64,000 nucleotides of DNA from Gammaproteobacteria bacterium (GCA_029863305.1 JAOTVR010000007.1:1-64000); one strand, 5' to 3'. Shown: positions 9,640 to 18,827, counted from the stretch's first letter. Program-made: numbers and translations. Notes: generated from the sequence alone by a model not told the origin.

Positions 9640-10711
9640 GCTGTTCTCGAATCTTTTGGGCTACCGCTACGGTGCGTGAAACGACATCATCGAGTTGCAA
9701 CTCGGCGAAGCCTGCGAGGTTAAGGCCAATGCGGCCCTGCCAGGGTTGTGTCCAGGATTCTGGTATCTCGGCACCCGTAAGCCCGAACAATCCGCCAACG
9801 GTCGCGCCGTTGCAGTCCGTGTCCCAGCCCGCAGCAACGGCGTCACCGATCGCGGTGCCGAAGTCTCCATTCGCCGAACAAATTGCCCACACGACAAGTG
9901 CGAGGTTATTGAGCGTGTGCACGGGTGACATACCGTCGTAGTTCTTGTGCAGTCTGATCACGGCGTCCGGACTTCCCGAAAGTTCGCAACCGAATCGCAC
10001 CGCCGTCGCCGCTGCGCTGTTAAAAGGAATGTGCTCGAGGGCCATGTCGATGGCTGTGGCGAAATTTTTCGTCGCCGGAATCGCGGCGCCGAGCGCGGCA
10101 ATGAACGCTGCGCCGTGTACGCCTTCGCCACGGTGGGACAGCGACGCATCCCGTCGCGCCAGCTCTGCGGCCAGGGCAGGGCGTCCCGGGCACACCCAGC
10201 CGTACAGGTCCGCACGAATTTGGGCGCCGATCCACTCGTTGTAATCATTGTCCGAGCACTCGGCGAGATCAAAGCCTGCCTCCTCGCCATTGACGAACTC
10301 GTCCGCCATATTGCAGAGCAGGGTTCGATAGGCAGCGCGCTCGGCCGTCCAGGTAGCGCCAGCCGGCAGCAGACGCAGCCAGGCACGTGCGACATCGGCT
10401 GTGTCGAAGCTGCAACCCTTTTCTTCCAGCAACAGCAGTGCCAGGACCGTGTAGTTAATGTCGTCATCGGGCTCGGCGCGGACGATGCGCCCACGGCAGC
10501 AGGCGGTTCCGTGCTGCTCGACGATGCTGCCCTCGACGAGCGGCACGAAGTCCCTCAGTGGCAGCGCCCTGGCCTCGCGCAGGTAGGCCTCGAGCCCGGT
10601 CGGTCCTTGCTGTAGCGACAGTACCTCGACGGGCTTGCCCAGCATGCAGCCCGAGATCCGGCCCTTCCAGGCGGCCCGGATACGCGCCGGCTCTACGGTC
10701 ACGGTTTGCAC
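9626..10711 (-). CDS. ADP-ribosylglycohydrolase-family protein (start reassigned to GTG at 10711)
   Basis: RIRAAWKGRISGCMLGKPVE...EPDDDINYTVLALLLLEEKG...AAGWDTDCNGATVGGLFGLTGAEIP; the longer ORF to 10927 would run through both operators and into the TBDR start; GGGGAG lies upstream of the GTG. Confidence 0.85.
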   Translation of the reverse strand: MQTVTVEPARIRAAWKGRISGCMLGKPVEVLSLQQGPTGLEAYLREARALPLRDFVPLVEGSIVEQHGTACCRGRIVRAEPDDDINYTVLALLLLEEKGCSFDTADVARAWLRLLPAGATWTAERAAYRTLLCNMADEFVNGEEAGFDLAECSDNDYNEWIGAQIRADLYGWVCPGRPALAAELARRDASLSHRGEGVHGAAFIAALGAAIPATKNFATAIDMALEHIPFNSAAATAVRFGCELSGSPDAVIRLHKNYDGMSPVHTLNNLALVVWAICSANGDFGTAIGDAVAAGWDTDCNGATVGGLFGLTGAEIPESWTQPWQGRIGLNLAGFAELQLDDVVSRTVAVAQKIREQHALH

Positions 10712-10767
10712 GGAACTCAACTCCCCGGCGCGATGGCGCCCTTGATCGACGGCGATTGTATTCGTTA

Positions 10768-10796
10768 TTGACAGCGCTGTCAGATGTAAGTATAAA
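10768..10796 (+). promoter_or_regulatory. predicted sigma70 promoter of TonB-dependent receptor gene
   Basis: TTGACA - 17 bp - TATAAA. Confidence 0.7.
10769..10782. promoter_or_regulatory. LacI-type operator TGACAGCGCTGTCA overlapping divergent -35 elements
   Basis: Perfect palindrome; + strand TTGACA(10768-10773)-17 bp-TATAAA(10791-10796); - strand CTGACA-17 bp-TACAAT. Confidence 0.88.
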
Positions 10797-10803
10797 CACG
10801 TAC

Positions 10804-10817
10804 TGACAGCGCTGTCA
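10804..10817. promoter_or_regulatory. LacI-type operator TGACAGCGCTGTCA just downstream of TBDR promoter -10
   Basis: Perfect palindrome, start exactly 35 bp from 10769 copy. Confidence 0.85.
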
Positions 10818-10914
10818 CGCACAACAGCAACCAATTGCTGGTGGCAAAGACGCTGAAAAACCAGCCAATTCAATTCATTGGCTAGACATTTAATAGCAAG
10901 CCGGGGGCTCGAGA

Positions 10915-13824
10915 ATGCAAAAACCATCTTTCAATAAAACACCTTTGGCCGCGGGCGTTACGTTGGCTTTGGGCGCGAGCGGATTCTCACCGGTATTCGC
11001 GCAAAGCGCTGATGGTGACGTCATCGAAGAAATCGTCAGCGTCGGCATCCGCAGCAGCCTGATTTCGTCGATGAACACCAAGCGCAGCGCCAAGGGCGTC
11101 GTGGATGCGATCACGGCCGAAGATATCGGCAAGTTCCCGGACACCAACCTGGCCGAATCCATGCAGCGCATTCCCGGCGTGTCGATTGACCGTTCGAACA
11201 ATGAGGGCAGCAAGGTCACGGTTCGCGGCTTCGGTCCCGACTTCAACCTGGTCCTCTTGAACGGCCGGCAAATGCCGACGTCGAACCTGGGAGCAGATTC
11301 GGTACGTTCCTTCGATTTCGCCAACCTGGCTTCTGAGGGCGTGAGAGCCGTCGACGTCTTAAAGACGTTCAATGCGACGAGCCCGAGTGGTGGTATTGGC
11401 TCGACAATCAATATCAAGACAGCCCGCCCCTTTGATAAACCCGGCCTGGTCGCGAGCTTCGGCGTCAAGGCGATGCACGACACCACGAATGAAGTGGGCG
11501 ACGACTTCTCACCTGAGTTTTCCGGTATCTTCAGCAATACCTTTGCCGATGACACGTTCGGCATCGGCGTGTTCCTCTCGAAGCAGGATCGTGACAGCCG
11601 TGGCGTAGGCGTCAACGTCGCCGAACAGTTCTGGCGAGAAAATCTTACGCAGGACATAGCAACTGTTGTGGACAATCGGACCGCGGAAACCAACGAGTTC
11701 TTCCCGCGCGCCCTGGGCTTGAACGTCACCGATATAAGCCGCACCCGTACTAACGGCCAGTTGACCCTGCAATACGCGCCGTCCGACACGTTTACCGCGA
11801 CGCTCGACTACACCTACGCGGAGTTCGACAACTACCAGGAGAGTCTCGGCTCTGGTATCTGGTTCAATGACAATGAAGCATTCGAAGCCGAAATAGACCA
11901 GAACGGAACTTATACGTTCGTCAAGGCGACCCCCGGAGACTATATCGCCCAGAAAAACTGGGGCGCAGCATACAACGAGAATAATTCAGTCGGCCTGAAC
12001 CTCGACTGGCAGGTCAGCGACAACCTGAACCTGACCCTCGATGTGCATGACTCCGACGCCATTTCCGAAGGTAAAGACCGCGGCAACAATAATTTCATCG
12101 TAATGGGCGCCGTCTGCATTGACGAAAAGGTATTCGATGCGAGAAACGGCCAGCAGGTGCCGGACATGTTCGTAACGTTTGGCGACTGCCTTGGCTCGCC
12201 TTCGGGCGGAGAGCCGACAGGGGCCGCTTACGAGAGCCTGTTCGGTGAAGCCTTCAAGAATATCAACGAGTCCGACATATCCCAGTTCCAACTCAGCGGC
12301 GAATGGGCAAACGGTTCCTCTGACGAGGGCCTGACGAGTATCCAATTCGGCCTGTCGAGCACGGAAATAGATTACCGCACACTCCAGTACGATTCCGGAC
12401 AGATCGCTGGCGGCTGGTATGGCGGAAATCAGGATGTCTATGACGACGAGATTTTCACGCGCGTCGATACCTCCGGCATCCTCAGCGAATTTTCCGGCTT
12501 CAATGGCGGTGGCGGTGCCGGTTTTTACCACACCTGGGACCTGGCAGCCGGTGTCAAGAATTTCGAAGACGCCTACCTGGGCGGAGGACGCCTCGAGGCC
12601 ACGCCGGAAGACACAAAGTCTTTCGATCACCTGATCAACGAAGAGACCACAGCCGCCTACGTGCAGTTCAACCTCGAGGGTGATTTCAACGATATGCCGA
12701 TAACCGTCGTTGGTGGTCTTCGCTACGAGGATACCAATATCACGTCGAACAGCGAAGAGATCGAAACAGAGGAAGTTGTATGGGTCAGCGCCGGCACCAC
12801 CAGTGAGTGGAGCGTGAACAAAGCTACCGAGGCAACATTCTCCGACGTCAAAGGCAATTACAATATCTGGCTGCCGAACCTGGACATCAGTATGGACGTT
12901 CGCGACGATATGATCGCGCGGTTCTCCTTCAGCAAGTCGATTACGCGCCCGACTCTGACGAACATGCGCGGTACGTTGTCACCGACTGCTCTGCCGAAGC
13001 CAGGACAACGCGACGCAAACAAGGGCAACCCTGACCTGCTGCCGTTTACTTCCGACAACTTCGACCTGTCTTTGGAGTGGTACTACGACGACGCCAGCTA
13101 TGCGTCGATTGGCTACTTCCGCAAGCAGGTTGAAAACTTTATCGTTACCCAGCAGTTCGATGAGACCATCGGCAACCTGAGAGATCCTCAGCTGGGGCCT
13201 CGGGCTATCCAGGCCATGGCTGACCTCGAGGCGGCTGGCCAAGATCCTAACAATCTGGCATTACTGCACGATCAGATCAACATCAACATGGGCAATCCGG
13301 TGGGCACATTTATCGTGCAGCAGGATGACGACCCGTTGATGGACTGGAAGGTCAATGTTCCGTCCAACCAGGAAACAGCGGTCCTGTATGGCTGGGAATT
13401 CGCTGTGCAGCACATGTTCGGGGACTCTGGCTTTGGTCTCTCGGCGAATGCGACGATCGTGGAAGGCGACATCAACGTCGATAATGCGGTAACCGGCTTC
13501 CAGTTTGCTCTGACCGGCCTGAGCGACTCGGCAAACCTCGTCGGTTTTTGGGAGAACGATCAGTGGCAGGTTCGAGTCGCGTACAACTGGCGTGACGAGT
13601 TCCTGAACGGCTTGCGCAACAACGCTCCCCACTATACGGAGGAGTTCGGGCAACTGGACATGAATGCGAGTTACATGTTCAACGACAATCTAACGATCTT
13701 TGTAGAGGCCTTGAATGTCACCGATGAATCGCAGCGAATCTTTAATCGCTACGTGAATCAGTTTACCGATGCCAACCAGTTCGGCGCCCGGTATAACATC
13801 GGTGCCCGCTATACCTTTGATTAA
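10915..13824 (+). CDS. TonB-dependent receptor (TonB-Xanth-Caul type)
   Basis: Signal peptide MQKPSFNKTPLAAGVTLALGASGFSPVFAQ; plug AITAEDIGKFPDTNLAESMQRIPGVSIDRSNNEGSKVTVRGFGPDFNLVLLNGRQMPTSN; C-term NQFGARYNIGARYTFD. Confidence 0.97.
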   Translation: MQKPSFNKTPLAAGVTLALGASGFSPVFAQSADGDVIEEIVSVGIRSSLISSMNTKRSAKGVVDAITAEDIGKFPDTNLAESMQRIPGVSIDRSNNEGSKVTVRGFGPDFNLVLLNGRQMPTSNLGADSVRSFDFANLASEGVRAVDVLKTFNATSPSGGIGSTINIKTARPFDKPGLVASFGVKAMHDTTNEVGDDFSPEFSGIFSNTFADDTFGIGVFLSKQDRDSRGVGVNVAEQFWRENLTQDIATVVDNRTAETNEFFPRALGLNVTDISRTRTNGQLTLQYAPSDTFTATLDYTYAEFDNYQESLGSGIWFNDNEAFEAEIDQNGTYTFVKATPGDYIAQKNWGAAYNENNSVGLNLDWQVSDNLNLTLDVHDSDAISEGKDRGNNNFIVMGAVCIDEKVFDARNGQQVPDMFVTFGDCLGSPSGGEPTGAAYESLFGEAFKNINESDISQFQLSGEWANGSSDEGLTSIQFGLSSTEIDYRTLQYDSGQIAGGWYGGNQDVYDDEIFTRVDTSGILSEFSGFNGGGGAGFYHTWDLAAGVKNFEDAYLGGGRLEATPEDTKSFDHLINEETTAAYVQFNLEGDFNDMPITVVGGLRYEDTNITSNSEEIETEEVVWVSAGTTSEWSVNKATEATFSDVKGNYNIWLPNLDISMDVRDDMIARFSFSKSITRPTLTNMRGTLSPTALPKPGQRDANKGNPDLLPFTSDNFDLSLEWYYDDASYASIGYFRKQVENFIVTQQFDETIGNLRDPQLGPRAIQAMADLEAAGQDPNNLALLHDQININMGNPVGTFIVQQDDDPLMDWKVNVPSNQETAVLYGWEFAVQHMFGDSGFGLSANATIVEGDINVDNAVTGFQFALTGLSDSANLVGFWENDQWQVRVAYNWRDEFLNGLRNNAPHYTEEFGQLDMNASYMFNDNLTIFVEALNVTDESQRIFNRYVNQFTDANQFGARYNIGARYTFD

Positions 13825-13861
13825 GGTGCCATCGCGCTGACGGTGCCTGTGCAATCACAGG

Positions 13862-13891
13862 AAAAAGCCGCCTTTACAGGCGGCTTTTTTT
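13862..13891. terminator. intrinsic terminator after TBDR gene
   Basis: AAAAAGCCGCC TTTACA GGCGGCTTTTTTT; 6-bp GC stem flanked by A and T tracts. Confidence 0.9.
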
Positions 13892-13931
13892 GTTAAGGTC
13901 AACCGGCTAAGTTATCAATAACAGACTGCTG

Positions 13932-15497
13932 ATGAGTAAACCTGTCAAAAAAGTCGTTGTGGTTGGAGGTGGTGCCGCTGGATGGATCACGGCGGGCCTC
14001 ATCGCCGCAGAACATGATGCGCATCTCGATACCGGGATCGATGTCGTCCTGATCGAGTCTCCCGACGTCGCGACGATTGGAGTGGGCGAGGGCACCTGGC
14101 CGACAATGCGCACGACGTTGAGCAAGCTGCGTATCGGCGAAACGGATTTCATCCGCGGCTGCGACGCGTCATTCAAGCAGGGCACACGTTTTGATCGTTG
14201 GCACACGGGTGCGTCGAACGATGTTTACTACCATCCTTTCACGCTGCCGCACGGCTACAAGAAGACGAATCTGGCGGCGAGTTGGCTGTCGCTGCGCGAC
14301 CGTGTCTCGTTCGCCGATGCGGTCTGCGTGCAGAGTCATTTGTGCGCCAGAGGTCTGGCTCCCAAGCAAGGCGCGACGCCAGAGTATGCGTCTGTCGCTA
14401 ACTACGGTTATCACCTCGATGCGGGGAAGTTTGCTGCATTGTTGCAGAAGCACTGCACCAAGTTTCTCGGTGTCGAACATATTCTCGATCATGTGACCGC
14501 GGTCAATGCGGATGCGGATGGCGATATCGTGTCCGTCAGCAGCAAGGAGCATGGCGACCTGACCGGCGACCTGTTCATTGATTGCACAGGCTTCGCCTCA
14601 TTGCTGCTCGGCAAGCATTACGAGATTCCTTTTGTTAGCAGAAAGGACACGTTGTTCGTCGATTCCGCCCTGGCGGTGCAGGTTCCATATGCTGACGACA
14701 ACAGTCCGATCGCCTCGCAGACTATCTCGACCGCACAGACCAGCGGCTGGATCTGGGACATCGGGCTATCTTCTCGTCGTGGCGTCGGCCATGTGTATTC
14801 GAGTGCGCACGTGAGCGATGAACAGGCCGGGGAAGAACTCAGGGCCTATATCCGGCCGGCAATGGGCGACGACGCGGAGTCGGCATCGCTACGCAAGATT
14901 TCGATCAACCCCGGTCACCGGCAGAAGTTCTGGCACAGGAACTGTGTGGCGGTCGGTATGGCCGCTGGCTTCCTCGAACCGCTGGAAGCGTCGGCGTTGG
15001 TACTTGTCGAGTTGTCCGCGGAAATGATTAGCGAGCAGTTGCCGGCGACGCGGGAAACCATGACGACAGTCGCCCGCCGATTCAATGACAAGTTTCTGTA
15101 TCGCTGGGACCGTGTGATCGACTTTCTGAAACTGCACTACGTCTTGACGGAGCGAACGGACGCCGAATTCTGGGTCGACAATCGCCGCACGGAGTCTGTG
15201 CCGGACAGTTTGCAGGAGTTGCTGGCTCTCTGGCGGCACCACGTGCCATGGCATGGAGACTTCACCCAGGTCGATGAGGTATTCTCATCAGCCAGTTACC
15301 AGTTCGTGCTATACGGAATGGGATTCGGCACGGAACCGGCAGCCAGGACGCGACGTTCGGTGAATGCGGAAGAGGCTGCGAGGCTCTTTCAGGAGAACGC
15401 CGAGACGACGAACAAGCTGCTGGCCGGGCTGCCGACTAACCGCGAGTTAATCAATCACATCAAGGAATTCGGACTGCCCAAGGGCAGTGTCACCTGA
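13932..15497 (+). CDS. tryptophan halogenase family flavin-dependent protein (copy 1)
   Basis: GGGAAGWITAGLIAA (FAD), IGVGEGTWPTMR, SFKQGTRF (Lys), SGWIWDIGL, AGFLEPLEAS. Confidence 0.93.
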   Translation: MSKPVKKVVVVGGGAAGWITAGLIAAEHDAHLDTGIDVVLIESPDVATIGVGEGTWPTMRTTLSKLRIGETDFIRGCDASFKQGTRFDRWHTGASNDVYYHPFTLPHGYKKTNLAASWLSLRDRVSFADAVCVQSHLCARGLAPKQGATPEYASVANYGYHLDAGKFAALLQKHCTKFLGVEHILDHVTAVNADADGDIVSVSSKEHGDLTGDLFIDCTGFASLLLGKHYEIPFVSRKDTLFVDSALAVQVPYADDNSPIASQTISTAQTSGWIWDIGLSSRRGVGHVYSSAHVSDEQAGEELRAYIRPAMGDDAESASLRKISINPGHRQKFWHRNCVAVGMAAGFLEPLEASALVLVELSAEMISEQLPATRETMTTVARRFNDKFLYRWDRVIDFLKLHYVLTERTDAEFWVDNRRTESVPDSLQELLALWRHHVPWHGDFTQVDEVFSSASYQFVLYGMGFGTEPAARTRRSVNAEEAARLFQENAETTNKLLAGLPTNRELINHIKEFGLPKGSVT

Positions 15498-15539
15498 TAC
15501 CCGGCCGGCATCGGATTTTGATCTGGCAATCGAAAGCAT

Positions 15540-16262
15540 ATGGCAAATCATCAACTACTGAACAACATCACGCACAAAGATCTCAAGATCATCACTGATC
15601 GGGCCGCCTGGTATGGCGATGATATTGCCCGCACCGGCGTCTTTCCGCTGGAATTTCGACGTTTGCAGGCCGAATACCCGATCGCGTTTCAGGAAAACGC
15701 CAGGACAGGGAGTTTTGACTCGATTGTAATCCTGGGTTTTGCCGAGGGCGAAAACCTGTTTCTGAGTGCGGATGGTTGGGAGGCCGGCTATGTGCCGCTG
15801 TCGATCGAGCGACAGCCGTTTCTGATCGGATTTCAAACCACGGCAGATGGTGGTGTGCTTGCTGATGAGCCGGTGGTGCACATCGACATGGACAGCCCGA
15901 GGGTCAGCGAGACAGAGGGTGTGCCTGTTTTTCTCGAGCACGGCGGCCATAGCCCGTACCTGGAGCACATCAACTCGGTACTCATGGCGATCCACGATGG
16001 CGTCGAGCAGAACAAGGTATTCTCAGAGGCCCTCACCGAGTTCGATCTGCTGGAGCCGTTCACTCTCGAATTTGTGTTGAACGATGGGTCGAAGCAGAAT
16101 CTGACGGGCTTGCACACCATCAACGAGGAGAAGCTCAACGCGCTCGATGGGGAGTCTCTGGCAAAGCTGCACGTCAACGGCTATCTGGAACATATCTATA
16201 TGGTAATGGCGTCCATTTCGAACTTTAAGACCCTGATTGACAGGAAGAATGCGCGGCTGTGA
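15540..16262 (+). CDS. SapC family protein
   Basis: YPIAFQENARTGSFDSIVILGFAEGENLFLSADGWEAGYVPLSIERQPFLIGFQ is characteristic of SapC; sits between two halogenases. Confidence 0.88.
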   Translation: MANHQLLNNITHKDLKIITDRAAWYGDDIARTGVFPLEFRRLQAEYPIAFQENARTGSFDSIVILGFAEGENLFLSADGWEAGYVPLSIERQPFLIGFQTTADGGVLADEPVVHIDMDSPRVSETEGVPVFLEHGGHSPYLEHINSVLMAIHDGVEQNKVFSEALTEFDLLEPFTLEFVLNDGSKQNLTGLHTINEEKLNALDGESLAKLHVNGYLEHIYMVMASISNFKTLIDRKNARL

Positions 16263-17300
16263 GTGTCATTGCCAAATGTCAGAGTCATGTTGAGCGCTGA
16301 ACAAAAAATCGAAGAAGTAGAGGGCATCAGTCCGGACAATCTGCCCGACGAGATTCTGCAGTCCGAGCAACCTCTTGTACTGAAAGGACTTGTCTCTGAC
16401 TGGCCTCTGGTCGAGGCGGCAACGCGCGGCGCTGACGCCGCCGACGAGTATTTGCGGCGCTTCTATAACGATACTCCGGTTTCCGAATCGTTTGGCCCTG
16501 CCGATATTAACGGGCGGATTTTTTATGGCGAGGATCTCGCAGGCTTCAACTTCGCAATGCGTCGCACCCAACTGGATGAGTTTCTCGATGAGCTAAAGAA
16601 ACACAGGGATGACGACAACCCGCCCGTGCATTACGTCGGCTCAGTTTCGGTCGATCACATTCTTCCCGGACTCCGGGATGATAACGATTTGAATCTGGGC
16701 CGTTTCGAGCCGAGCGTGAGGATCTGGTTGGGCAATCAGACACGCATCGCGGCGCATTACGATGTTCCCGATAACATCGCCTGCGTTGTTGCCGGGAAGC
16801 GGCGTTTCACAGTGTTTCCGCCGGATCAACTGCCGAATCTCTACGTGGGTCCGCTCGATCGCGCACCTGCTGGCCAGGCCATCAGCCTGGTGGATTTACA
16901 CGAACCCGACTTCGAGAAGTATCCGAAGTTTCGAGAAGCTATGAAGCATGCGCAAGTGGCCGACATGCAGCCGGGTGATGCAGTGTTTATCCCAAGCATG
17001 TGGTGGCATCATGTCGAAGGGCTCGACAGCTTCAACGTTCTCATCAATTACTGGTGGCGTTCCTCGCCTGCGTTCATGGGCACGCCGCTTGATGCATTGA
17101 ACCATGCACTGTTGAGTATCCGGGATTTACCCGAGGCGCAGCGAAACGCATGGCGTGACATCTTCGAACACTATGTATTTGCGCCGGGCGACGATGTGAC
17201 CGCGCACATTCCGGAGGCGCAGCGCGGCGTGCTATCGCCCATCGATGAATTGTCCGCAAGGAAAATACGGGCGCTGTTATTGAAGAGGCTGAACCGTTAA
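16263..17300 (+). CDS. cupin-like/JmjC-domain (Cupin_8) putative Fe(II)/2OG oxygenase
   Basis: QPLVLKGLVSDWPLVE, IAAHYDVPDNIACVVAGKRRFTVFPPDQLPNLYVGP (HxD), PGDAVFIPSMWWHHVEGLDSFNVLINYWW; GTG start overlapping sapC stop. Confidence 0.9.
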   Translation: MSLPNVRVMLSAEQKIEEVEGISPDNLPDEILQSEQPLVLKGLVSDWPLVEAATRGADAADEYLRRFYNDTPVSESFGPADINGRIFYGEDLAGFNFAMRRTQLDEFLDELKKHRDDDNPPVHYVGSVSVDHILPGLRDDNDLNLGRFEPSVRIWLGNQTRIAAHYDVPDNIACVVAGKRRFTVFPPDQLPNLYVGPLDRAPAGQAISLVDLHEPDFEKYPKFREAMKHAQVADMQPGDAVFIPSMWWHHVEGLDSFNVLINYWWRSSPAFMGTPLDALNHALLSIRDLPEAQRNAWRDIFEHYVFAPGDDVTAHIPEAQRGVLSPIDELSARKIRALLLKRLNR

Positions 17301-17302
17301 GT

Positions 17303-18823
17303 TTGTTTCGCATGAATCAAGATCAGACATTGAGAAACAAAAAAGTCAACAAGGTCGTCATTGTCGGTGGCGGCACCGCCGGCTGGATGACTGCCGCGGC
17401 CCTGAGCAAGCTGTTGGGCAGAAACCTCGATATTTCCCTTGTCGAATCGGATCAAATCGGCACGGTCGGAGTCGGCGAAGCAACCATTCCATTGCTCAGT
17501 GCATTTCACCAGTTACTTGGGATCAACGAGCCGGAATTCATGCGAGCGACCCAGGCAACTTTCAAGCTCGGCATCCAGTTCGAAAACTGGGGTGCCGTTG
17601 GCGATAAGTACATTCACGGCTTCGGCATTATCGGCCAGGACTGTTGGGCATGCAGCTTTCACCATTTTTGGGCCAAGTCGCTCAAGCAAGGCAACAAAGC
17701 GACTCTCACGGATTACTCGCTGCACAAGCATGCCGCCATAGCCGGTAAGTTCAAACTCGATCTGGACAACGGGCTGGCCTATGCCTATCACCTCGATGCG
17801 ACACGCTACGCGCAGTTTCTGCGCAACTTCAGCGAAGCGCATGGCGTACGGCGCATCGAAGGCAAGATCGTCGACGTGGCGACCCATGCAGACGGCGGTG
17901 ACATCGAATCGCTGACGCTGGAGTCAGGTCACAGGATCCACGGCGATCTGTATATCGACTGCAGTGGCTTTCGCGCCCTCTTGATAGAAGATGCGCTGCG
18001 CACAGGCTATGAAGACTGGACGCATTGGCTGCCGTGTGACCGTGCCTACGCAGTGCAGACCAAATCTGTCGGCACACCGATTCCGTATACCCGTTCGATC
18101 GCGAGAGAAGCCGGTTGGCAGTGGCGCATACCGCTGCAGCATCGTGTGGGCAACGGGCTCGTATATTGCAGCCGGTATCTCGCCGATGATGACGCCAGGC
18201 AGACGCTACTGGACAACATTGAGGGAGAGACGATAACGGAGCCCCGCCTGATCCGTTTCCGGACAGGGCGGCGAATCAAACAGTGGAACAGAAACTGCGT
18301 TTCGCTGGGGCTTGCAAGCGGTTTCCTCGAGCCGCTCGAATCGACAAGTATTCACCTGGTGCAGTCCGGCATCATTCGGCTCATGAAGCTGTTCCCGAGT
18401 GCAGGCATCGAGCAAACAGAAGTTGATGAATACAACCATCAGTCGAAACTCGAGTTCGAGTACATACGGGACTTCATCATCCTGCATTACTATGTGACAC
18501 AGCGTGACGACAGTCCGTTCTGGAATTACTGTCGGACCATGGACGTGCCAGAGACGCTGTCGCGCCGGCTCGAGTTGTTCCGCAGCAACGGCAGAATTTT
18601 TCGCGAGAATTTCGAGTTGTTCTTCGATGGCTCATGGTCACAGGTCATGACCGGACAACGATTGCTTCCTGAGGGCTACCATCCCATTGTCGACATGCTG
18701 ACGAACGACGAGCTGCGAAAACTCCTGAAAGATATTCAGGTGTCACACACGCAAACAGTGGCCGGGTACCCGAGTCACCAGGACTTTTTGGATGAATACT
18801 GCAAAGCGGCCAGTCCGGACTAA
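17303..18823 (+). CDS. tryptophan halogenase family flavin-dependent protein (copy 2)
   Basis: VVIVGGGTAGWMTAAALSK, VGVGEATIPLL, TFKLGIQF, GWQWRIPLQHR (WxWxIP), SGFLEPLESTSIHLVQ. Confidence 0.95.
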   Translation: MFRMNQDQTLRNKKVNKVVIVGGGTAGWMTAAALSKLLGRNLDISLVESDQIGTVGVGEATIPLLSAFHQLLGINEPEFMRATQATFKLGIQFENWGAVGDKYIHGFGIIGQDCWACSFHHFWAKSLKQGNKATLTDYSLHKHAAIAGKFKLDLDNGLAYAYHLDATRYAQFLRNFSEAHGVRRIEGKIVDVATHADGGDIESLTLESGHRIHGDLYIDCSGFRALLIEDALRTGYEDWTHWLPCDRAYAVQTKSVGTPIPYTRSIAREAGWQWRIPLQHRVGNGLVYCSRYLADDDARQTLLDNIEGETITEPRLIRFRTGRRIKQWNRNCVSLGLASGFLEPLESTSIHLVQSGIIRLMKLFPSAGIEQTEVDEYNHQSKLEFEYIRDFIILHYYVTQRDDSPFWNYCRTMDVPETLSRRLELFRSNGRIFRENFELFFDGSWSQVMTGQRLLPEGYHPIVDMLTNDELRKLLKDIQVSHTQTVAGYPSHQDFLDEYCKAASPD

Positions 18824-18827
18824 CGCG

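Noticed and set aside
10712-10927. N-terminal 72-aa extension of the ADP-ribosylglycohydrolase ORF
   Set aside because: Would be translated from within the divergent promoter/operators and TBDR leader; sequence is not protein-like.
10890-11789. 299-aa minus-strand ORF
   Set aside because: Antisense to the TonB-dependent receptor N-terminal half.
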